DNA from: Chitinophagaceae bacterium 26-R-25
GTDB taxonomy: Bacteria; Bacteroidota; Bacteroidia; Chitinophagales; Chitinophagaceae
DNA length: 64,000 bases
Direction of reading: 5' to 3'
Assembly: GCA_029906195.1 (NCBI GenBank)
Contig: JARWSJ010000001.1
Coordinates: 124,001-188,000, forward strand
This document shows, piece after piece, positions 42,552-50,136 of this stretch. The translations under genes and the position numbers were made by a program. Under the pieces are notes generated by a model. It had not been told where the DNA came from. It was given only the letters and a program-made list of their open reading frames with translations, and did no database searches. Positions within the stretch are counted from its first letter, which is position 1. Each line of letters begins with the position of its first letter.

Positions 42552-44305
42552 GATTCTTTTTCCGGTTTTACATTTTTATAATAGCGCATTTTTTGTATCT
42601 CAAATCTTCTATGCAAGAATTCGCCGGGATCGGCATTTGTTTTTTGCATCAGGATTTTTTCAGAAGTTGATTCAGGTTTTTGCAGCTTGAAATCCTTGGG
42701 TGGGAAAGTCGCTTCTTTGTATTTATGGACGTTGCTCTGCACTTCGTCCGTTACCCTGTTGCCAAATTTGGGAAGATTCTTCACCTGTGTATCAGCGGAA
42801 AGTTGCTCGTCATCTGATTGGGCTTTACGTTCTTTCAAGGGATCTTTCTTCGCTTTCTTTTTGTTCTCAGCAACTTGCTTTGTTTTTTTATTTGGATCAA
42901 ATTTTACCAGTGAATCCACTTTCATTTTTTCATGCTTTGCTTTGGTAATGCTGCTATTGGCCCTGTCCCTAAGCGATGGGTCAAGAGTTGCCGCTTTTTC
43001 AAAAATCGTTTCCGCCTCTTCATAACGTCCCATTTTTGCAAGTGCCAGGCCACGATTGTATTGACCGCTGGCAGAACTGTCCATTTCAAAAAGTTCAGCA
43101 GCGGTTTGATAATCACCTGCCTTAAAATAGGCGACCGCTTTCTGCGTGTTGTCATCAAATCTCTCGGCAGCGTCTGTATAATCTTTTGCATTGGCATACA
43201 ACTGGCCCTGGTAATCTTTTGTGTACCACCAATCAGGATGCTTACTTTTTAAGCCACAGGAAGTAAGCAACAAACATGCTAAAGGGAACCAGCTCCATTG
43301 AATTACCCAACCCTTCCTGAACCAGAAAGCAGCAATGACAAGCATTGGTAAAATGAGCAACCAGCCCATATCGTCCCAGTCTTTTTCATCTTCCTTCTTG
43401 TCCTTTTCAAAAATGAGTTTGTCACTTATCCTTTTTGCTATGCCTTCTACATCAGATTTGTCAAGTGTTATTGGCGTTATATTGATTTTTTCATTTTGCT
43501 GAAGATTGGCAAGCACTGTTGGGTCCTGTTTTGAAATAACACTGGCATGACCCGGAACTGAAATCCCGTTTGGTGTTGACAATAATAATATTTCGAGATG
43601 ATGCACACTGCCATTTATATAATTGCTCAGCAGAATGGCGTCGTCAGAACTGATTGCATCTGTCATCAGCAAAATGGTACTTGGCGCAAAAATCCTTTGC
43701 ATCATCGTATCTACAATGTCGAGCAGTATGTGCATGTTTGTTCCCTGCACCGGCATCTCTCTGTTGGCAAGGCTTTGCGCGTGATGTTTAATGATTTTGT
43801 AGTCACTTGTAAATGGAAGAACAGGGTGTGCTGTTCCTGCAAATGCCACCAAACCTGCCCTGGCCCTTGGATTGGCGTCGACGAAGTCTGATATCTTGAA
43901 CTTCGCTCTTTCCAATCTGCTCGGTTCTATATCTTTTGCCAGCATCGATTGTGAAAGGTCGAGTGCGATCAAAACCACGGCCTGTATCTTCTCTCCGGGA
44001 ATTTGTTTCTTTTTCCATGTAGGGCCCGCCAGGCCAATAATGCCCAATGAAGTCCCAAGTAGAAACAGCAGCAGAGGCAGTATAATTGCCCATGGACTGC
44101 TTTTAGTGAACATATATTTTCTCAACGGTGCGGCGATGATTGTCTTCCATTTTTTTCGTTCTTTATTACCGATGACCAGTAACAAAACAATGGCTGCGAG
44201 CACGAAAAACAAATACAAAACCTTTGGGCGCAGAAAGTGAAATTGCGTCCAGTCAATGCCTTTGATAATATTTTTTAGCGCTTCTATTTTTTCTTCAATG
44301 TTCAT
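42545..44305 (-). CDS. batB: BatB/BatC fusion: VWA domain plus TPR
   Basis: A 586-residue protein. Two membrane helices (about 29-46, 72-93) precede a von Willebrand A domain whose MIDAS site is DLSQS (Asp116, Ser118, Ser120). A third helix (about 313-329) is followed by a second hydrophobic stretch ending FPLACLLLTSC (Cys350), a lipobox-like sequence, then TPR repeats (about 370-450) and a basic Lys-rich tail. In many Bacteroidota the VWA part (BatB) and the TPR part (BatC) are separate genes, so this looks like a fusion retaining the BatC leader. It overlaps batA by four bases and batD by seven, so all three are translationally coupled. Confidence 0.9.
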   Translation of the reverse strand: MNIEEKIEALKNIIKGIDWTQFHFLRPKVLYLFFVLAAIVLLLVIGNKERKKWKTIIAAPLRKYMFTKSSPWAIILPLLLFLLGTSLGIIGLAGPTWKKKQIPGEKIQAVVLIALDLSQSMLAKDIEPSRLERAKFKISDFVDANPRARAGLVAFAGTAHPVLPFTSDYKIIKHHAQSLANREMPVQGTNMHILLDIVDTMMQRIFAPSTILLMTDAISSDDAILLSNYINGSVHHLEILLLSTPNGISVPGHASVISKQDPTVLANLQQNEKINITPITLDKSDVEGIAKRISDKLIFEKDKKEDEKDWDDMGWLLILPMLVIAAFWFRKGWVIQWSWFPLACLLLTSCGLKSKHPDWWYTKDYQGQLYANAKDYTDAAERFDDNTQKAVAYFKAGDYQTAAELFEMDSSASGQYNRGLALAKMGRYEEAETIFEKAATLDPSLRDRANSSITKAKHEKMKVDSLVKFDPNKKTKQVAENKKKAKKDPLKERKAQSDDEQLSADTQVKNLPKFGNRVTDEVQSNVHKYKEATFPPKDFKLQKPESTSEKILMQKTNADPGEFLHRRFEIQKMRYYKNVKPEKESW

Positions 44306-45285
44306 GCGCGTCTTCTGAAAAGATTTACGATGCCATTTAAAAAATGAAACAGCAAACCGATTCCAATTGCCGCTGCCAGCGGATACATGTACAAAAGCGT
44401 AACAGGTTTATAACTTTCCTCTTCGTATTCCACTGGTTGCATTTTATTGAGCTCAGCATATACCTGCTTCATTTGTCCTTCATTCATTGCGTTGAAATAT
44501 TTTCCGCCGGTTACGTAGGCAATATCTCTCAATGTTTTTTCATCAAGATCATAACCGCCGCTGCCTTTCGCCTGCCCAATGCCGAGTGTATAAATGGTGA
44601 TGGAGTCTTTTCTCGCTGCCTGCGCAGCATCCAGCGGAAGAATTTCTTTTCCTGCATCAATGCCATCGGTGAGCAAAAGCATTACCTTTTGTTTGATCGT
44701 ATCTTCTTTAAAAACTTTTATGCTAAATGCGATTGCTTCGCCAATGCTTGTCATTTGCCCCGCCATCCCTACTTCAGTTTGATCCAAGAGCCAGTTGATC
44801 GTTTCAAGATCTGTGGTCAGCGGCGCCTGCAGATAGGCGTGTGTGCCAAACATCACCAATCCAATCTGGTCGCTTTTTCTTTCTTTGATAAAATCCTTCA
44901 TCACGTACTTCACGGCTTGCCATCGCGTCATTCTTTTGCCCTCCATCACCCAATCTGTTTGTGCCATGCTGAACGAAATATCGGCTGCTATCAAAAAGCT
45001 CCTTACTGTTTTTGTTTTCTTTGCAGGCTGCCCAACATAGCGTGGTGATGAGGCAGCGCCGAGTAAACATATCCAGCATAAAAACAGGCATATCCAACCG
45101 AGAACATTTCGTCTGGAGATCCATGCGTTTCTTTTTGGCCGCTGTCCGGCAACCCTTGCTGCACGCTCAAAGAAAGGTGCAATCAATGATGCTCGTCGCC
45201 TGCGCATGGCGGGTAGCAGCCAGTACAATAGTAGTGGCAACGGCAGTAAGAAAATGACCCATTTATATGCTATTTCAAAATGCAT
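44302..45285 (-). CDS. batA: BatA VWA-domain membrane protein
   Basis: A 327-residue protein: membrane helix (about 8-25), second helix (about 62-79), then a VWA domain with the MIDAS motif DISFS (Asp102, Ser104, Ser106), a conserved Thr in AGQMTSIGEAI and LTDGIDAG, and a last helix (about 297-318). This is the classical BatA layout. VWA domains bind partners through a metal ion. The ATGA overlap at 44302-44305 couples it to the BatB/C fusion; it lies 118 bases after the DUF4381 gene, a gap that contains the R3 repeat. Confidence 0.92.
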   Translation of the reverse strand: MHFEIAYKWVIFLLPLPLLLYWLLPAMRRRRASLIAPFFERAARVAGQRPKRNAWISRRNVLGWICLFLCWICLLGAASSPRYVGQPAKKTKTVRSFLIAADISFSMAQTDWVMEGKRMTRWQAVKYVMKDFIKERKSDQIGLVMFGTHAYLQAPLTTDLETINWLLDQTEVGMAGQMTSIGEAIAFSIKVFKEDTIKQKVMLLLTDGIDAGKEILPLDAAQAARKDSITIYTLGIGQAKGSGGYDLDEKTLRDIAYVTGGKYFNAMNEGQMKQVYAELNKMQPVEYEEESYKPVTLLYMYPLAAAIGIGLLFHFLNGIVNLFRRRA

Positions 45286-45315
45286 GTTTGACTTTTACTT
45301 TAGTTGAATCATCTG

Positions 45316-45400
45316 GTGTGTACGATGTACGGAGTATGGTGTACGATATTCGTTAGAATGATCTACCCAAAAGAATTTCGTACATCGAACACCGTACATT
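45316..45400. repeat. dyad repeat family R3, copy b
   Basis: TGTGTACGATGTACGGAGTA faces AATTTCGTACATCGAACACC in imperfect symmetry. It shares GTACGA-ATTC-TTAGA-TG with the copy at 27032-27121. It lies inside the Bat operon, ending three bases before the DUF4381 stop codon (45404-45406). Confidence 0.8.
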
Positions 45401-45403
45401 TCT

Positions 45404-45874
45404 TCACTTCCTGTGTTGTCTTATCCAATCTTTTGTTTTGCTCACAAACAACGATGCTTGCTCTGCAGGTAGCGGCGAAAATGTATAAAGGTTATTTGCA
45501 AGCAACAATGCATCATTTGCATTGAATGATTTTTTGCGCCATTTCGAATTCATGTAGTTGATCCATTCTTCTCCGCGTAAACCTGCAACCGAGTGTCTTC
45601 CATATCTTGACATGGCAACACGTTTTGCAAGCATGTTTGTTTCGTAAACGAGGTCAGTGTAATTATTGTTTGCCGCATACATACCTTCAATTTGTTGTAA
45701 ATTTTTTATTGCTTCACGGCGGTAACGGTTCCTGATATAATGTCTTACCAACAACCAGGCAACAACAATAAGAAGCAGCAACAGCAATGCTCCCAGCACG
45801 TACCAGCCTGGTGTGCTGTAAGTAAACTTCACTGGTGAAGGTTCTATCAGTTGTCCAAATTGTGTTTCATCCAT
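45404..45874 (-). CDS. DUF4381 membrane protein of the Bat operon
   Basis: A 156-residue protein with one membrane helix (about 23-43, GWYVLGALLLLLLIVVAWLLV) and a cytoplasmic, helical basic remainder ending TKDWIRQHRK. The segment LAKRVAMSRYGRHSVAGLRGEEWINYM is typical of DUF4381, which is found between DUF58 and batA genes in Bat operons. Its precise role is unknown. It is preceded by the R9 repeat and followed by the R3 repeat. Confidence 0.9.
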   Translation of the reverse strand: MDETQFGQLIEPSPVKFTYSTPGWYVLGALLLLLLIVVAWLLVRHYIRNRYRREAIKNLQQIEGMYAANNNYTDLVYETNMLAKRVAMSRYGRHSVAGLRGEEWINYMNSKWRKKSFNANDALLLANNLYTFSPLPAEQASLFVSKTKDWIRQHRK

Positions 45875-45913
45875 TGTGGCCTGGTTGGTTTATTGATTGC
45901 GTTTCAGGGACCT

Positions 45914-46032
45914 GTAGAGACGCATTGAATGCGTCTCCCTACCATTGTCACGGTGCATCAAAAATGGCAACGAGTTGCATTTTTGCATAACTTCGTTTCA
46001 GCGCAAGGGAGACGCGTTCAACGCGTCTCTAC
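45914..46032. repeat. dyad repeat family R9 with self-palindromic arms
   Basis: The arms 45914-45940 and 46006-46032 match in inverted orientation except at two positions. Each arm is itself a perfect palindrome (GAGACGCATT-G-AATGCGTCTC and GAGACGCGTT-G-AACGCGTCTC), and the two differences are paired within each arm. The right arm contains the stop codon of the DUF58 gene (TAG at 46029-46031). Confidence 0.92.
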
Positions 46033-46982
46033 TGTTTTAATTTCTTTCCAAGAACGTCCATTATCTGATCTTCCACTGTTTGTTTCGTGTTAAAGAAAAC
46101 CACCGGGATCTTGTAGTGCCTCATTTCATTGATCAAATGGCTTTGCATGTTTTGAAAATCTTCGCTGTATTTCTGGCCCCAATTTCTTCTATTGTTTTGC
46201 CAGTTTATTTGTCGTTTTCCATCGCCCAATATCAATTTGCCGTCAGGTAATGCTTCATCCAGTGCGTCATAAATATGTATGACAATAACATCGTTGTGAT
46301 AGCTCAGGCTTTTTAACAAGTGTCGTGTTTCATCATTGATGTAGGTGAAATCGCTGATCACTTCTACTACGTAATCATGGGTAACAATTGAATGGGTTCT
46401 TCTCAGCATTTCATTGAGCCTTGTAACATCCTGCTCTACTGTTTTCCGTTCGGGCAATAATTTGTTCTTGCTTACGATCAGTTGAAGAAAATGTTGCACG
46501 AGCGCCTTGCTTCTTTTTGGTGCGATGTGATCATAAGAATCTTCGTTGAAGATCAATCCTCCGACACGATCTCCGCGCTTAATGGTATAGAATGCGCCCA
46601 ATGCCGCGGCATGTGCAGCTGTAACGGATTTTACAAAGCGCTGCGATCCAAAAAACATATAACTGCACTGATCGAGAATGGTGAATGTTGGTCTTTCTTT
46701 TTCTTCGTTGAATATTTTAGTGTGCGTTAAACCTGTTCTTGCCGTTACGCGCCAGTCAATATTTCTCACATCATCTCCTGCAACATATTGTCGCACTTCT
46801 TCAAAGTCTAGTCCACGGCCGCGCAGCTTGGAGGCATGTCTTCCTGCCAGTATCGAATAAATAGGATGGGATGGAAGCAGGTTCTTTGCCTGCACAAGGT
46901 ATTCGTACCGCATGAGGTCCTGCAGGTTGGTGACGACTTCCGGAGGATAAGTGGTTTGTTTATTTTTTTTGAGACCGAACAT
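46029..46982 (-). CDS. DUF58 protein of the Bat operon
   Basis: A 317-residue cytoplasmic protein with the DUF58 signature GRGLDFEEVRQYVAGDDVRNIDWRVTARTG (about 54-84), and a VWA-like fold with TFTILDQCSYMFFGS in place of a full MIDAS motif. DUF58 proteins nearly always lie next to MoxR ATPases and are their presumed partners. It lies 55 bases downstream of moxR. The stop codon is supplied by the R9 repeat arm, so the natural C-terminus could have been longer before the repeat arose. Confidence 0.93.
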   Translation of the reverse strand: MFGLKKNKQTTYPPEVVTNLQDLMRYEYLVQAKNLLPSHPIYSILAGRHASKLRGRGLDFEEVRQYVAGDDVRNIDWRVTARTGLTHTKIFNEEKERPTFTILDQCSYMFFGSQRFVKSVTAAHAAALGAFYTIKRGDRVGGLIFNEDSYDHIAPKRSKALVQHFLQLIVSKNKLLPERKTVEQDVTRLNEMLRRTHSIVTHDYVVEVISDFTYINDETRHLLKSLSYHNDVIVIHIYDALDEALPDGKLILGDGKRQINWQNNRRNWGQKYSEDFQNMQSHLINEMRHYKIPVVFFNTKQTVEDQIMDVLGKKLKQ

Positions 46983-46986
46983 TTTT

Positions 46987-47020
46987 GAATTAAGAATTAG
47001 GAATTAAGAATTAAGAATTG
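46987..47020. repeat. repeat family R7, copy b
   Basis: Tandem GAATTAAGAATTAGGAATTAAG units occupy most of the 55-base gap between moxR and the DUF58 gene. They resemble the array at 10962-11004. Confidence 0.75.
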
Positions 47021-47037
47021 TTGAGTGTGCAGTTGCT

Positions 47038-48003
47038 CTAAGTAACAGATACTACTTTGAGCAGTTCGTCGATTACTTTGTTGGCATTTACGCCGTCGGC
47101 GTTGGCTTCATAGCTGAGGATGAGGCGATGACGGAGAACGTCGTGTACAATGAAACGTATGTCATCGGGTGTTACATAATCTCTGCCGTCGAGCCAGGCA
47201 ACGGTTCTTGCGCATTTATCCATGCTTATGGTGCCACGCGGGCTTGCGCCATAGCTAACCCATCTTTCTATATCCTTATTAAACTGGCCGGGATAACGTG
47301 ATGCCGTGATGATGTCGACAATATATTTTTCTGCAGCTTCTTTGACCTGCACATTGTTGATCTCTTTTCTTGCATCGAAGATTACATTTTGCGGTATGGT
47401 TTCTTCCTGCGCTGCGTTGCCTTTTGATTCTTCACGCACCAGCCGCATGATTTTTGTTTCGTTATTGCTGTCAGGATAAGTGATTTCAATTTTCATGATG
47501 AAGCGGTCGAGTTGAGCTTCCGGCAAGGGATATGTGCCTTCCTGTTCTACCGGATTTTGTGTAGCAAGTACCATGAATAGAGGCTCCATCTTGTGCGTTT
47601 TTCCTGCTACAGAAACTTGCCTTTCTTCCATTGCTTCGAGTAGTGCGGCCTGCACCTTTGCAGGTGCACGATTTATTTCATCGGCGAGAATAAGATTGCT
47701 GAAGATCGGCCCGGCTTGAAATACAAACTTTTCTTCTGCCTGTGGCTGGTAGATTTCTGTTCCGGTAATGTCTGATGGCAGAAGGTCGGGAGTGAACTGA
47801 ATGCGGCTCAGTTTGCAATCGAGGTTCCTGGCGAGACTTTTTACGGCTCTTGTCTTTGCCAGTCCTGGCAGGCCTTCCAGCAACACGTTGCCATCTGTAA
47901 GCAGTCCTATAATTATCTTGTTTACTACATCATCTTGTCCAATAATAGATGCGTGTATACGTGAGCGTAATGCTGATACCTGTTCTAATGCTGACATAGG
48001 CAA
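47038..48003 (-). CDS. moxR: MoxR-family AAA+ ATPase
   Basis: A 321-residue AAA+ ATPase. Walker A is GLPGLAKT (44-51), Walker B LILADEIN (about 107-114), then ALLEAMEERQVSV, sensor 1 in LATQNPVEQEGTYPLPEAQLDRF and the C-terminal lid with SYGASPRGT (sensor 2 Arg). MoxR proteins act as chaperones that insert metals or cofactors or remodel VWA-domain partners. It is the first gene of the Bat operon (moxR-DUF58-DUF4381-batA-batB/C-batD). A start at Met3 (47997) is equally plausible. Confidence 0.95.
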   Translation of the reverse strand: MPMSALEQVSALRSRIHASIIGQDDVVNKIIIGLLTDGNVLLEGLPGLAKTRAVKSLARNLDCKLSRIQFTPDLLPSDITGTEIYQPQAEEKFVFQAGPIFSNLILADEINRAPAKVQAALLEAMEERQVSVAGKTHKMEPLFMVLATQNPVEQEGTYPLPEAQLDRFIMKIEITYPDSNNETKIMRLVREESKGNAAQEETIPQNVIFDARKEINNVQVKEAAEKYIVDIITASRYPGQFNKDIERWVSYGASPRGTISMDKCARTVAWLDGRDYVTPDDIRFIVHDVLRHRLILSYEANADGVNANKVIDELLKVVSVT

Positions 48004-48116
48004 TGTTTTTTACAAATCGTAACTGCCCATTCAATTGAGAATTATATGATTATGGTTCTGTGAGGCAGCTACATGGTTTTATAACAACATTGCATGGAAA
48101 TGGTTGTGAGAGATCG

Positions 48117-48420
48117 AACGCTGATTTTCAAGATTGTCATGATTAAAAAAGATTTGAGACTTGCAATTTTTGTGAGCGTTCAGACTACGCTGATCGAATT
48201 GGTTTATGCCGATTTATTTTTTACTGCAAAGATCGCAATGCAGCACCACTCTAATAAAGGAATAAGAAAAAGCGCAAAGGAAGCAAAGAGTGTAGTTTCT
48301 TCTTTGCTTCCTTTGCGCCACCTTGGCGCTCTTTGCGGTAAAAAAAACTGCAAAACAATCTTCTCAAATCATGACAATCTTGAAAATCTGCCTGCCCGAA
48401 AGAATTTCATTCAGGCGGGC
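48117..48420. repeat. nested composite dyad repeat (R2 copy b and others)
   Basis: This fills most of the 429-base gap upstream of moxR. The outer arm GATTTTCAAGATTGTCATGATT (48123-48144) is perfectly mirrored at 48367-48388. Nested within is an 18-base perfect pair GCGCAAAGGAAGCAAAGA (48272-48289) and 48301-48318 with an 11-base loop. A CCTGCCCGAA...TTCAGGCGGG module at 48391-48420 recurs at 62859-62885. The R2 core matches the repeat at 12950-13039. Confidence 0.88.
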
Positions 48421-48432
48421 GTTCTTTCTCCC

Positions 48433-49407
48433 TCACTCGTACGTTACCACACCACTATATAAAGTACCGAGCCATTTTTTGCCTTTCGTGTCGGCTGTCA
48501 TAGAGAGAATGCCGGAGTTGCTTCCCGGAATGGCGAGTGGAGAGTGGTGTTCACTTTCCAATTTATATAAATAATTACCACCTACCCAGGTTACATCATT
48601 TTCGCAGATCAATGTTTTGAAACCGCCGGCGCTTTCCGGTGTGGCCATTTCTTCCCACTGACTGTTTTTTTGACGGATAACATTTTTAACAGAAGTGCCC
48701 GAGAGTGCAGCAAGTACATTATTGTTATTATCTACCGTTAGCGCGTAAGGAAACGCTGAAGGGTAGCCCATCTCCGGTAAACGGAAAGATGTCCATTTGT
48801 TGTTTTGCCATTTTTTGATAGTGCCTGTAAATGCAAAGCTGTTAAACGTGCCTACCCACAGATCGCCGTTTTGGTCGGCGCTCATAGACAGCACAAGGTC
48901 GCTACCCGCATCGATCACCTTCCAGCTTGTCTGTGCTGAAATACTTGCCAGTTCGCCGCCTTCAAAACCTACCCATACGGTTTTGTTTACCTTGTTATAA
49001 GTCATGCACATCACCGCATTATTGGAGAAAGGACTGTTGCCAGATGTAAAAATCTGCCAGTTGCCATTGTCATACCTGGCAACGCCTTTATCGGTACCTA
49101 TCCAGATAATATTAACTTCTTCCACGGCAACGGCTCTGATAAAGGAGGAGGGAAGCGGAGAGTTGGAAGTGTCGAAAAATTTCCAGGAGCCATTTTCAAG
49201 ATAGGCAAGTCCTTTGGGCGTACCTGCCCAGGCAATGTTGTTTTTGTCTACAGCAATGGCGTTGATTTGGTTGTCGGGTAAACCGGAGTTGCTGGTATTA
49301 TAAATTACCCATTCATCTTTTTGCCCATCGGGCTCATCCTGCATGTCTGTTTTTTTGCATCCTGCACAGAGCGAAATCAGCAAAAACAGATAAACAATTT
49401 TTTTCAT
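48433..49407 (-). CDS. lipoprotein with two-component-regulator-type propeller repeats
   Basis: A 324-residue protein with a lipobox LISLCAGC (Cys17, followed by KKTDM). The rest is a beta-propeller of Reg_prop-like repeats: YNTSNSGLPDNQINAIAVDKNNIAWAGTPKGLAYL, FFDTSNSPLPSSFIRAVAVEEVNIIWIGTDKGVARY and so on. These blades form the periplasmic sensor of hybrid two-component systems, but here they stand alone on a lipid anchor with no kinase. A surface binding role is likely. It is monocistronic. Confidence 0.88.
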   Translation of the reverse strand: MKKIVYLFLLISLCAGCKKTDMQDEPDGQKDEWVIYNTSNSGLPDNQINAIAVDKNNIAWAGTPKGLAYLENGSWKFFDTSNSPLPSSFIRAVAVEEVNIIWIGTDKGVARYDNGNWQIFTSGNSPFSNNAVMCMTYNKVNKTVWVGFEGGELASISAQTSWKVIDAGSDLVLSMSADQNGDLWVGTFNSFAFTGTIKKWQNNKWTSFRLPEMGYPSAFPYALTVDNNNNVLAALSGTSVKNVIRQKNSQWEEMATPESAGGFKTLICENDVTWVGGNYLYKLESEHHSPLAIPGSNSGILSMTADTKGKKWLGTLYSGVVTYE

Positions 49408-50136
49408 TCAAGGTGTTATTTTAAGGTCTTGGTGTCTGACAAGTTTTTGTTTAAAATCGTTTTCTCGGATGATGAAAATTTTTTATAAGATATGGGACGA
49501 TTGGGAATAATCCCGGTGAAACGAAAATCAGTCGGATTCTGTTAAAATTTGGAAACAAAAAAGGAGATAAATATGGAGTATGACTTCGCAAAAAACGGGT
49601 CTTTTTCTTTAGAAAATGTAAGATGTACCCGAATATAATTGTCCTTATTAACAATAATTGTGGCTTAAAACGATAATATTTGCCCAGAAATTTGAAAATA
49701 ACTGATTAATTAACACAATTAATTTGGAAAGATTGTTTGCGGAAAGAAGATGATTTACAAGGTAATAGCTCAGTTAAAAGTCCATAATTGGGAAATTATC
49801 GATTAATTAAACCCTTAATTAATCCTTTTTTGGATAAAAATTGAGGATTAATTTCCAAATTAATCTCTTGGATATACCTGAAGTTAACCTTCTGAATGTT
49901 TCTTGCATTGTCTTTTGTTAAATAAAAGCTTGTCAATGAAATATTCACTTCCAGGCAAAATGCCTAGCCTTAAACCCCCTGTATTGTATTTTATATGGGG
50001 CAATTATCTGCATCAACTTTTCAATCAATTAAATTTTTTCAGAATATCTAGCAATCACCACCAACAATGGCAGATATGCTATTGCAACCTTAATTATTTA
50101 AACTCTTAATTTTTATTAAACCAAAAAGCTTGAAGT
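49408..50136. promoter_or_regulatory. long leader of carbohydrate locus 2 with three TTAAT dyads
   Basis: About 730 bases without a convincing gene between divergent units. Three short AT-rich dyads lie within 165 bases: ATTAATT/AATTAAT (49705-49723), GATTAATTAA/TTAATTAATC (49801-49824, perfect ten-base arms) and GATTAATTT/AAATTAATC (49846-49865, perfect nine-base arms). They could be operator sites for the regulator of the SusC operon. I see no clear promoter hexamers. The rest, 49866-50136, is an ordinary AT-rich leader. Confidence 0.45.

Noticed and set aside
44344-45048. 234-residue plus-strand frame opposite batA
   Set aside because: It lies entirely antisense to a well-supported VWA gene and has a Cys- and Phe-rich composition typical of shadow frames.
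48094-48462. 122-residue open frame upstream of moxR
   Set aside because: It runs through nested palindromic repeats, has no domain or leader, and its composition follows the repeat.
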